Origin: Candidatus Segatella papionis
GTDB lineage: Bacteria; Bacteroidota; Bacteroidia; Bacteroidales; Bacteroidaceae
Length of the DNA: 12,128 nt
Assembly: GCA_002297965.1 (NCBI GenBank)
Contig: DBLF01000009.1
Location: 66,829 to 78,956 of the forward strand
Direction: 5' to 3'
A program made the position numbers and the translations under genes. The notes below the pieces were generated by a model, which saw only the letters and a list, made by a program, of their open reading frames with translations, had not been told where the DNA came from and did no database searches. Of this stretch, positions 7,196 to 12,128 are shown piece after piece. Position 1 is the stretch's first letter. The number at the start of each line of letters is the position of its first letter.

Positions 7196-8164
7196 ATGCA
7201 TAGTGTTTGGAACATATTGAGATCCGTCAGAAACTTCCTGTTCAGTGGACTGAATAAGGAGTTTCTGATTTTTTTGTTCTTTCTTGCCCTCAGCGGTGTC
7301 TTCTGGTTGATGATGACGCTCAATGAGACGATGGAGAGAGAATACGATATTCCTGTGCGTCTCGTGGGCACGCCCCGGAATGCGGTGATTACGGGTGATA
7401 TTCCTGATACCGTGCGAGTTACGGTGCGTGACAAAGGCTTCACTTTGGTGACCTACAATTTCCGCCCGCTCACTTTCCGCTTTGGCAATTATGCGGATGA
7501 ATCGGAAGGGCAGGGCTTGATTCCTTTGGCGGATGTGCAGAAGCAAGTGGTTCAGCAACTCTATGGATCCAGCAAAATCTTGCAGATCAAGCCAGGTAAG
7601 TTTGATTTCTATTTCACTTACGGTGCTTCCAAGAAAGTGCCTGTGGTGTTCAGGGGTAAGATTACCACCACCAAGAGTTACTATCTGGCGCATACGGAGT
7701 TTTATCCTCCCATGGTGACCGTGTATGCCAACAAGCGTCAGCTCGACCAGTTGCAGACGGTACAGATTGAGCCATTCCATTATCGCAATCTTCAGGACAC
7801 CATCCGTCAGAATGTGCGTATCCGGAAGATTCGAGGAGTCAAGATTGTGCCATCCTTTGTACGTCTGGCAGTCTATCCCGACGTGCTTACCGAGGAGTCG
7901 GTGGAAGTGCCGGTCACGGCTATCAATATGCCTCCCGATATGGTGCTGCGAACCTTCCCTTCCCGTGTGACAGTGAGGTTTACCATCGGTGCCAGTCTCT
8001 TCCGTACCATCAAGCCTAGCCAGTTTAAGGTGGTGGTGGATTACAATGACTTGTCGGAGAATCCGTCGGATAAGTGTAAGCTTCAGCTGCGTAACGTTCC
8101 ACGTTCCGTGAGCAAGGCGCACCTGGATATGGAGTCGGTGGATTATCTGCTGGAACAGCAGTAG
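7196..8164 (+). CDS. YbbR-like domain protein
   Basis: 322 residues. A short cytoplasmic N-terminus is followed by one membrane anchor (about residues 24-41, FLIFLFFLALSGVFWLMM) and an extracytoplasmic beta-rich region with YbbR-type repeats. Examples are YDIPVRLVGTPRNAVITGDIPDTVRVTVRDKG, then VEVPVTAINMPPDMVLRTFPSRVTVRF. In Firmicutes, YbbR (CdaR) regulates the diadenylate cyclase CdaA; no CdaA-like gene is in this window, so that role cannot be assumed. The position between yajC and coaE is a common Bacteroidota arrangement. The start at ATG 7196 lies 21 bases after the yajC stop and gives a sensible N-terminus. The 3' side is followed by a degenerate short repeat. Confidence 0.85.
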   Translation: MHSVWNILRSVRNFLFSGLNKEFLIFLFFLALSGVFWLMMTLNETMEREYDIPVRLVGTPRNAVITGDIPDTVRVTVRDKGFTLVTYNFRPLTFRFGNYADESEGQGLIPLADVQKQVVQQLYGSSKILQIKPGKFDFYFTYGASKKVPVVFRGKITTTKSYYLAHTEFYPPMVTVYANKRQLDQLQTVQIEPFHYRNLQDTIRQNVRIRKIRGVKIVPSFVRLAVYPDVLTEESVEVPVTAINMPPDMVLRTFPSRVTVRFTIGASLFRTIKPSQFKVVVDYNDLSENPSDKCKLQLRNVPRSVSKAHLDMESVDYLLEQQ

Positions 8165-8171
8165 AAAAGTT

Positions 8172-8219
8172 AGAAGTCTGAAGTCTTAGAAGTCCGAAGT
8201 CTTAAAAGTCTGAAGTTAG
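8172..8219 (+). repeat. Three degenerate 16-bp tandem units (8-bp sub-period)
   Basis: Units at 8172-8187 (AGAAGTCTGAAGTCTT), 8188-8203 (one C/T change) and 8204-8219 (diverging at the end). Each is itself about two copies of an 8-mer of the type GAAGTCTT, and the pattern fades into AGAAGTTAT. It fills the gap between the ybbR-like gene and coaE. Confidence 0.85.
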
Positions 8220-8248
8220 AAGTTATATTGAGTAACTATTTTGAAAAG

Positions 8249-8839
8249 ATGAAGATTGCTATTACTGGCGGCATAGGTAGCGGTAAAAGCTATGTTTGCC
8301 GAATCTTGGAGAAGCATGGCATCAAGGTGTATGATTGCGATGCCGGGGCTAAGCGACTGATGCGCTCTGACATTGCTCTGCAGACTGCCCTAAAGAAGTT
8401 GGTGGGCGAGGAGGTCTATGATGTCGATGGCGTTTTGCAAAAGCCCGTGCTAGCCAAGTTTCTCTTGGCGAGCGAGGCAAACAAGCAGGCGGTCAACGAT
8501 GTGGTGCATCCTGCCGTGGCTCGTGACTTCGAGGGGAGCGACTGCGACTGGCTGGAGAGTGCCATTCTCTTCGACAGTGGCTTCAATCTTCGTACCCATT
8601 TCGACTATGTGGTTTGTGTCACCGCTCCCATTCCTGTTCGCTTGCAGCGCATTATGCAGCGCGACCATATCTCCCGGGAGAAGGCGCAGCAATGGATAGA
8701 TGCCGTGATGCCACAGGAAGAACTGGTAACTCGCTCCGATTTCGAAATCGTGAATGATGGGGAACGTGACGTGGAGCAACAGGTCTCGGAATTATTGGGG
8801 AAAATCAAAAACAACTCCCCTCAAGATAACTCCTATTAA
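8249..8839 (+). CDS. coaE: Dephospho-CoA kinase
   Basis: 196 residues from ATG 8249. CoaE phosphorylates the ribose 3'-OH of dephospho-CoA, the last step of coenzyme A synthesis, in the cytoplasm. The P-loop GGIGSGKS is at residues 7-14, followed by the DCDAGAKRLM segment (substrate/catalytic Asp), VVHPAV, a hydrophobic strand FDYVVCVTAP and RLQRIMQRDHISREKAQQWI, the usual lid and helix region. The frame can be extended seven codons to a TTG at 8228, but MKIAITGGIGSGKS is the family's normal beginning, so 8249 is preferred. The gene lies within the nusB-yajC-ybbR-coaE-DUF5606 run and is bordered by short repeats on both sides. Confidence 0.94.
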   Translation: MKIAITGGIGSGKSYVCRILEKHGIKVYDCDAGAKRLMRSDIALQTALKKLVGEEVYDVDGVLQKPVLAKFLLASEANKQAVNDVVHPAVARDFEGSDCDWLESAILFDSGFNLRTHFDYVVCVTAPIPVRLQRIMQRDHISREKAQQWIDAVMPQEELVTRSDFEIVNDGERDVEQQVSELLGKIKNNSPQDNSY

Positions 8840-8844
8840 GAGCT

Positions 8845-8910
8845 AGAATGGCGAAGGAAGAATAATTAAAGTTAGAATAACAAAAGATAGAATAATAAAA
8901 AAAGAATAAT
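8845..8910 (+). repeat. Five AGAATAA-type motifs spaced 14-15 bp
   Basis: Copies of AGAATAA(T/C) start at 8859, 8874, 8889 and 8903, with a weaker AGAATGGC at 8845. The spacings are 14, 15, 15 and 14 bases. The intervals are A-rich. The array occupies almost all of the 81-base gap between coaE and the DUF5606 gene and would be transcribed as its leader. Confidence 0.8.
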
Positions 8911-8920
8911 AGAAAAGACA

Positions 8921-9370
8921 ATGGAAACAATTCTTTCAATTGCAGGCAAGCCAGGCCTTTACAAACTGGTTTCTAGAGGTAACAGAACCCTTATCGTTGA
9001 GACTCTCGACGAGACTCACAAGCGTGTTCCAGCTTTCGCTACCGACCGTGTGACAAGCCTCGGCGACATCGCTATGTACACCGACGCAGACGAGGTGCCA
9101 CTTTGGGAGGTACTCGACAGCGTGAGCAAGAAGGAGAATGGCAAGCCTAGCGAGTTCAACTACAAGAAGGCTCCTGCTGACGAGCTCCACGCTTACTTCG
9201 CAGAGGTTCTTCCTAACTACGATCGCGACCGTGTACACGACAGCGACATCAAGAAGCTCCTCCAGTGGTACAATATCCTCGCTAAGTACGGCATCACCGA
9301 CTTCAAGGCTACTCTTTCTCCTACAGAGGGTGAGAATGTGGATGATCGCGCTGAGCAGGCAGCTGAGTAA
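8921..9370 (+). CDS. DUF5606 family protein (conserved in Bacteroidota)
   Basis: 149 residues, soluble, with no signal peptide. The N-terminus (METILSIAGKPGLYKLVSRGNRTLIVETLD) and the central DRDRVHDSDIKKLLQWYNILAKYGITDF match the small Bacteroidota family DUF5606 as I remember it. The function is unknown. The C-terminus is acidic (TEGENVDDRAEQAAE). Codons are strongly biased to C-ending and optimal types (CTC, ATC, GAC), which suggests high expression compared with the preceding ybbR-like gene. An A-rich leader with periodic AGAATAA motifs precedes the ATG at 8921, and a strong terminator lies 40 bases after the stop. The position after coaE suggests cotranscription with the nusB cluster, though a private promoter lacking the usual box is possible. 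Confidence 0.85.
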   Translation: METILSIAGKPGLYKLVSRGNRTLIVETLDETHKRVPAFATDRVTSLGDIAMYTDADEVPLWEVLDSVSKKENGKPSEFNYKKAPADELHAYFAEVLPNYDRDRVHDSDIKKLLQWYNILAKYGITDFKATLSPTEGENVDDRAEQAAE

Positions 9371-9410
9371 GTCTCCCGCAGATTTCGCAGATATTTATTT
9401 ATCGCATACA

Positions 9411-9447
9411 AAAAGCTCCCACCGTATTTTCGGCGGGAGCTTTTTTT
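9411..9447. terminator. Strong rho-independent terminator after the DUF5606 gene
   Basis: Stem AAAAGCTCCCACCG (9411-9424) with CGGCGGGAGCTTTT (9431-9444), 14 pairs with one A-C mismatch, loop TATTTT, and a T7 run after the stem. The A-run on the left side gives T's on the minus strand as well, so it may also stop transcription from the convergent MATE gene ending at 9491. Confidence 0.93.
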
Positions 9448-9468
9448 AGTTTTTATCTTTTACTTTTT

Positions 9469-9492
9469 CTTTTGTTTTTTCTTTTGTTTTTT
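9469..9492. repeat. Exact 12-bp tandem duplication overlapping the MATE stop codon
   Basis: CTTTTGTTTTTT occurs twice in direct succession (9469-9480 and 9481-9492) within a T-rich stretch (9440-9500). The second copy includes two bases of the MATE stop codon (9491-9493 on the minus strand). Confidence 0.85.
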
Positions 9493-10849
9493 ACTTTTCT
9501 CTCCTTTCCATCTTTTTCACTTCCCTCACGAAGCGCTGCCAATACAATATACCGGCGATGGTGAGCCCGAACGGGAAGGCGATCCAGATGCCTTGGATGC
9601 CCAGACCGCAAGGGAAACCAAGCGTATAACCCAAAGGCAGGGAGATGATGAAGTAGGCGATGAAGGCATACGTAACCATCGGCTTGACGCAGGCGATGCC
9701 TCTCAGGGCGTTGGCGAAGGTATATTGCAAGCCATCGCCAAACTGATACACCATCATCCAGACGATGAGCGTCGCCACGTTCTGTTGTACCTCCACATTG
9801 TCGTTAAACCATCCGCCAATCTGGTGGCGCAGGAGGAACACCGGAATGCCCATCAGCGTAGAGAATAGCAGGGCGAGTCGCCAGCCATCGTAGGCGTTGC
9901 GACGAACGGCAGCAAAGTCTTTCTGTCCAACGAAGTGGCTCACTCTGATAGCCATCGCAGCCGCCATGCCCGAAAGCACGAGGTAGAAGAGTTGCGAGAG
10001 GGTAATCATCACCTGGTGAGAAGCCAAAGGAATGGTTCCAAGCCAGCCCACCATCACGCAGCTCAGCGTGAACGCCGCCGACTCCATCGCCAGTTGCAGA
10101 GCCACAGGCCATCCCAGACGGTTCATTTCCTTGAAGTCAGCCTTGTTGGTATGGCTCTGGATGATGTCTGTGCGATACTGCTGGAACTTCTTCCTGCTCA
10201 TCACCACGCTTACCATCGCCGCAGCCATCAGGATGCGAGATAAAAGGGTAGAGAGACCGGCGCCGAGCAAGCCCAACTCAGGGAAAGGTCCTACGCCATA
10301 GATGAGCATCCAGTTGCCCAGGATATTGGCGATGTTGCCGGCTATCATCACCCACATCGCCACCTTGGTATGGGCGATACCGTCGAGGAATTGCTTCATC
10401 GTGTTGAACACGCCCATGAAGAGCACGGAGATAAGGTTGACAATGAAGTAAGGGCGGATGAGCACCAGCAGCTCCTCGGGCTGCCCGATGTGGGCGAGAT
10501 TGAGGTAGAGGATGGCGAGGGCGATGGAAAAGATACAGCCCACCATCATGTTTGCCACGAACGAGTTTCTTACCTTCTGTCCGATTTTATCCGTGCGCTC
10601 CATGCCGTAGAGCCTGCCGATGATAGGGGTGAGGCCATAGGAGAATCCCATGTAGGAGATGAACACCAGTCCGAAGATATTGTTCACGAGTCCTGCCGCA
10701 GCCAATTCCTGTGTGCTGTGGTGTCCTATCATGAGCGTGTCGGCGAAGCCTAGGATGATGGTGCCGAGCTGTCCGATGATAATCGGTATTCCGATGGAGA
10801 GCAGTTCTCGGTAATGGTGCTTATTTGTAAAGTTTGTTTTGTTATTCAT
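9491..10849 (-). CDS. MATE-family multidrug/cation antiporter, NorM-like
   Basis: 452 residues, the usual MATE length, with about 12 hydrophobic segments in two homologous halves. The first half begins LLSIGIPIIIGQLGTIILGFADTLMIGHHSTQELAAAGLVNNI, the second LGWPVALQLAMESAAFTLSCVMVGWLGTIPLASHQVM; both carry the family-typical first-helix patterns. A hydrophilic interdomain loop at about residues 218-245 (SRKKFQQYRTDIIQSHTNKADFKEMN) is partly duplicated at 3699-3762. MATE proteins export drugs or metabolites from the inner membrane in exchange for Na+ or H+; the substrate cannot be predicted. The tail is basic (REVKKMERREK). The start ATG (10847-10849) is preceded by AT microsatellite sequence, and no clear TAnnTTTG box was found. 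A TGTCA-motif cluster lies further upstream. Confidence 0.93.
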   Translation of the reverse strand: MNNKTNFTNKHHYRELLSIGIPIIIGQLGTIILGFADTLMIGHHSTQELAAAGLVNNIFGLVFISYMGFSYGLTPIIGRLYGMERTDKIGQKVRNSFVANMMVGCIFSIALAILYLNLAHIGQPEELLVLIRPYFIVNLISVLFMGVFNTMKQFLDGIAHTKVAMWVMIAGNIANILGNWMLIYGVGPFPELGLLGAGLSTLLSRILMAAAMVSVVMSRKKFQQYRTDIIQSHTNKADFKEMNRLGWPVALQLAMESAAFTLSCVMVGWLGTIPLASHQVMITLSQLFYLVLSGMAAAMAIRVSHFVGQKDFAAVRRNAYDGWRLALLFSTLMGIPVFLLRHQIGGWFNDNVEVQQNVATLIVWMMVYQFGDGLQYTFANALRGIACVKPMVTYAFIAYFIISLPLGYTLGFPCGLGIQGIWIAFPFGLTIAGILYWQRFVREVKKMERREK

Positions 10850-10872
10850 AACTATCTATAAGTACTCTTAGT

Positions 10873-10892
10873 TCTATCTATCTATATATATA
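10873..10892. repeat. TCTA/TA microsatellite in the MATE upstream region
   Basis: Three TCTA units (10873-10884) run directly into a TA repeat (10885-10892). They are 24-44 bases upstream of the MATE start codon, where a leader or promoter would be. Confidence 0.8.
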
Positions 10893-10917
10893 AGTTTTTT
10901 CCAAAATTTCTTGTCAC

Positions 10918-10973
10918 TGATGTCACGCTACCTGTTATCTCTTTGGTAGATAGTAGGTTAAGGCGTGACATCA
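10918..10973. repeat. Inverted repeat with 11-bp perfect arms
   Basis: TGATGTCACGC (10918-10928) pairs exactly with GCGTGACATCA (10963-10973). Inside, ACCTGTTATCT and AGATAGTAGGT form a further imperfect stem (9 of 11). No T-run follows directly on either strand, so it does not look like a simple terminator. Confidence 0.85.
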
Positions 10974-10985
10974 AATCTGATTTTA

Positions 10986-11013
10986 ATGTCATTTCATGTC
11001 ATTTGATGTCACG
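10986..11013 (+). repeat. Three ATGTCA direct repeats at 10-bp spacing
   Basis: ATGTCATTTC, ATGTCATTTG and ATGTCACGTT start at 10986, 10996 and 11006. With TGTCA at 10912 and 10921 and TGACA at 10966, the 100 bases hold six copies of the pentamer. The 10-mer TGATGTCACG occurs at 10918 and 11004 and, inverted, at 10964-10973. Confidence 0.8.
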
Positions 11014-11028
11014 TTTCGGGGCTTTTCT

Positions 11029-11089
11029 AGCTTTTTACCCCATATTTTATGGCTTCCATTTAGCTTTTACCCCATATTTTATGGCTTCC
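11029..11089 (-). repeat. 33-bp-period tandem duplication of the end of the HU-like gene
   Basis: Segments 11029-11057 and 11062-11089 are identical except for one extra T in a T run. The second segment encodes the last residues of the HU-like protein (HKIWGK region) with its TAA; the first is a noncoding copy just downstream of the stop, and the next in-frame stop there is TAG. Each copy holds a small palindrome CCATATTTTATGG. Confidence 0.88.
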
Positions 11090-11686
11090 GTTGCCGCTAC
11101 TTTTTATCGGAGAGGCCTCTTTTTCGCAGATTTTTTTCAGTTCTCTGGATGCCATGGAGCGGCTCAGGCCGTTGATATAAGCATAGTCGGTGAGGGTGAT
11201 GTAACCATTTTTCTCAATGACGCCCAAGGCTCGCTGTATGCGTTCCTCCTCCGAATATTGGCTCTTTTGAATTTTCTGCACGTCGCCCTCCACACGTTTC
11301 AATTCCACTTTTCGCTTGAGCTTGTCCAGGAGTTCCGTATCCACCTTGTAGTTCACGTCCTTCACCGCCACCTTGCGGTAGAGCATCTTGTCTTCGTCGC
11401 CCTGTATCTCGTTTGGCTTGTCGTCGGTGAAGCCGATGCTGAGCGAGAAGGTGCCTAGACCGTCGAGCTTGATGTTGTAGCCCATGTCCATCATGTGTAC
11501 CATGAAGTCAGACAGGTCGTCCAGCACCGTTTTTACGAGGCTGGAGGAGTAGGCGGGGTTATAGGTGTGCATCTTCTCGCACACTTCGTCGGTGGAGAGG
11601 GTACGGTGGTTTTCTACCTTGGGATATACGATGCGCTTGCCTGAGTTGTTCAGGTCGTTCATCTCTTGTAGTTTAAATTTTGCCAT
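11060..11686 (-). CDS. HU-related DNA-binding protein with C-terminal helix-turn-helix domain
   Basis: 208 residues from ATG 11684-11686. Residues about 1-115 resemble the Bacteroidales HU-related domain (TIGR01201-like): HRTLSTDEVCEKMHTYNPAYSSSLVKTVLDDLSDF and the signature MGYNIKLDGLGTFSLSIG. A charged linker (about 117-140, KLKRKVELKRVEGDVQ) leads to a second domain at about 145-205 (EEERIQRALGVIEKNGYITLTDYAYINGLSRSMASRELKKI...). This reads as a winged helix-turn-helix with a recognition helix near SRSMASREL and a Gly-rich wing. The protein probably binds DNA, perhaps as a nucleoid or local regulator. The frame stays open upstream to 11827, but that part is the 21-bp repeat array and begins with TTG, so the ATG after AAGAAGCGAGC is chosen. 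Promoter at 11845-11876. Confidence 0.82.
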   Translation of the reverse strand: MAKFKLQEMNDLNNSGKRIVYPKVENHRTLSTDEVCEKMHTYNPAYSSSLVKTVLDDLSDFMVHMMDMGYNIKLDGLGTFSLSIGFTDDKPNEIQGDEDKMLYRKVAVKDVNYKVDTELLDKLKRKVELKRVEGDVQKIQKSQYSEEERIQRALGVIEKNGYITLTDYAYINGLSRSMASRELKKICEKEASPIKSSGNGSHKIWGKS

Positions 11687-11749
11687 GCTCGCTTCTTTTT
11701 CTTTGTTTATTGTATTCTCTTTTGTTTCTTGGCTTCGTGGAATTCTCCG

Positions 11750-11833
11750 TTTCACGTCGTGAGATGGCCGTTTCACGTCGTGAAATGGCGGTTTCACGTC
11801 GTGGGATGTGCGTTTCACGTCGTGCAACGGAAA
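11750..11833. repeat. Four 21-bp tandem units with a palindromic core
   Basis: Units begin at 11750, 11771, 11792 and 11813, each with TTTCACGTCGTG. In the second unit the core TTTCACG-T-CGTGAAA is a perfect 7-bp inverted repeat around one base; the others keep CACG-T-CGTG. A degenerate fifth unit (TCGTG...CCG) occupies 11729-11749. The array lies in the transcribed leader of the HU-like gene, starting about 5 bases after the predicted transcript start. Confidence 0.92.
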
Positions 11834-11844
11834 AATCTACGGTG

Positions 11845-11876
11845 CAAAGATACATCTTTATTGGGTAATAACCAAA
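11845..11876 (-). promoter_or_regulatory. Bacteroidota-type promoter for the HU-like gene
   Basis: On the minus strand TTTG (11876-11873), 20 bases, then TATCTTTG (11852-11845), an exact TAnnTTTG box. The predicted start near 11839 gives a leader of about 150 bases that contains the whole 21-bp repeat array. A further half-site-like CGTGAAAT lies upstream at 11905-11912. Confidence 0.68.
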
Positions 11877-12021
11877 ATTTTAGGCTATAAAATGAATTTT
11901 AAACCGTGAAATTAATCAAAGTTATTACAGTTAAGATTTAATCCTAATGGGTTCATATTTCGCTTTGCGTTAAATAAATCTAAGAGAAGGAAGAAAGTAG
12001 TCTTTTCTGGTAGTGTTTATC

Positions 12022-12099
12022 TGTAGAAAAGTGTATCTTTGCAAGTGGATACCTGTAGAAAAGTGTAATGGATTACATAAAATAAGTGTAGAAAAGTGT
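12022..12099 (+). repeat. Three 13-bp direct repeats, TGTAGAAAAGTGT
   Basis: Exact copies at 12022-12034, 12054-12066 and 12087-12099, spaced 32 and 33 bases, about three helical turns. The rest of 11877-12128 is AT-rich and without a credible gene; nothing else recognisable was seen there. Confidence 0.92.
12034..12041 (+). promoter_or_regulatory. Possible -7 box of a promoter reading out of the window
   Basis: TATCTTTG fits TAnnTTTG and begins at the last base of the first 13-bp direct repeat. No TTG is found 20 bases upstream, so the -33 part is weak or absent. If real, the first repeat would occupy the spacer and the other two the early transcribed region of a gene to the right of 12128. 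Confidence 0.4.
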
Positions 12100-12128
12100 T
12101 GAGATATGCTTCGGTTATGTGTCTAAAA

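Noticed and set aside
7181..8122. Long minus-strand open frame opposite the ybbR-like gene
   Set aside because: Composition is rich in His/Arg/Thr as expected for antisense reading; no family features.
8228..8248. TTG start seven codons upstream of coaE
   Set aside because: The family begins MK-I-A-ITGGIGSGKS; the ATG at 8249 fits and the TTG has no supporting ribosome-binding signal.
10370..11458. Plus-strand open frames opposite the MATE and HU-like genes
   Set aside because: Antisense shadows of clear genes, rich in His/Glu and without start signals.
11687..11827. N-terminal extension of the HU-like protein made of HDVKR-type heptads
   Set aside because: It begins with TTG, is simply the in-frame reading of the 21-bp palindromic array, and is also open on the opposite strand; the ATG at 11684-11686 gives a normal HU-type start and a promoter with leader explains the repeats.
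11750..11833. CRISPR array
   Set aside because: Units are directly adjacent 21-mers without unique spacers of usual size, and no cas gene is near.

Overview
The window looks like a chromosomal segment of a Bacteroidota bacterium, most likely a Prevotella/Segatella-type member of the Bacteroidales. The reasons are a PF14905-type outer-membrane barrel, a Bacteroidota-style NusB with a long N-terminal extension, a DUF5606 protein, an HU-related DNA-binding protein of the Bacteroidales type, and promoters of the TTTG-N20-TAnnTTTG form with little Shine-Dalgarno signal. I found no tRNA, rRNA, CRISPR array, transposase or phage gene.

Layout. 1-2313 (+) is the 3' part of a large outer-membrane beta-barrel/TonB-receptor-like gene. 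It converges, across a bidirectional terminator, on a small OmpA-like/porin-family barrel (2444-2995, -). An AT-rich stretch (about 3000-3690) carries two tiny overlapping membrane-protein genes (+) with their own promoter and a hairpin terminator. Next comes a minus-strand translation-related cluster, bL25/Ctc -> peptidyl-tRNA hydrolase -> S4-domain RNA-binding protein (5450 down to 3766). It is divergent from the plus-strand cluster nusB -> yajC -> ybbR-like -> coaE -> DUF5606 (5761-9370). A strong terminator separates this from a convergent MATE efflux gene (9491-10849, -). The right end carries an HU-like/winged-helix DNA-binding protein gene (11060-11686, -) surrounded by repeats, and a promoter-like region with direct repeats that runs off the window.

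The housekeeping core (3766-9370) combines ribosome maintenance (bL25, Pth, S4 protein), transcription antitermination (NusB), Sec-linked membrane functions (YajC, YbbR-like) and the last step of CoA synthesis (CoaE). The genes are ordinary; the notable signals lie between them. They are: (i) four 21-bp units with a palindromic core in the leader of the HU-like gene; (ii) three 13-bp direct repeats at 32-33 bp spacing near the right edge; (iii) a 64-bp block just after the S4-gene stop codon that is about 87% identical to part of the MATE gene 6.4 kb away and in the same reading frame as the S4 gene; (iv) a cluster of TGTCA/TGATGTCACG motifs with a long inverted repeat upstream of the MATE gene; (v) a tandem duplication of the last codons of the HU-like gene; (vi) short periodic repeats flanking coaE; and (vii) a possible two-gene micro-operon of small membrane proteins. 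Five promoters share an identical 20-bp spacer. Family names come from sequence recognition, without database searches.
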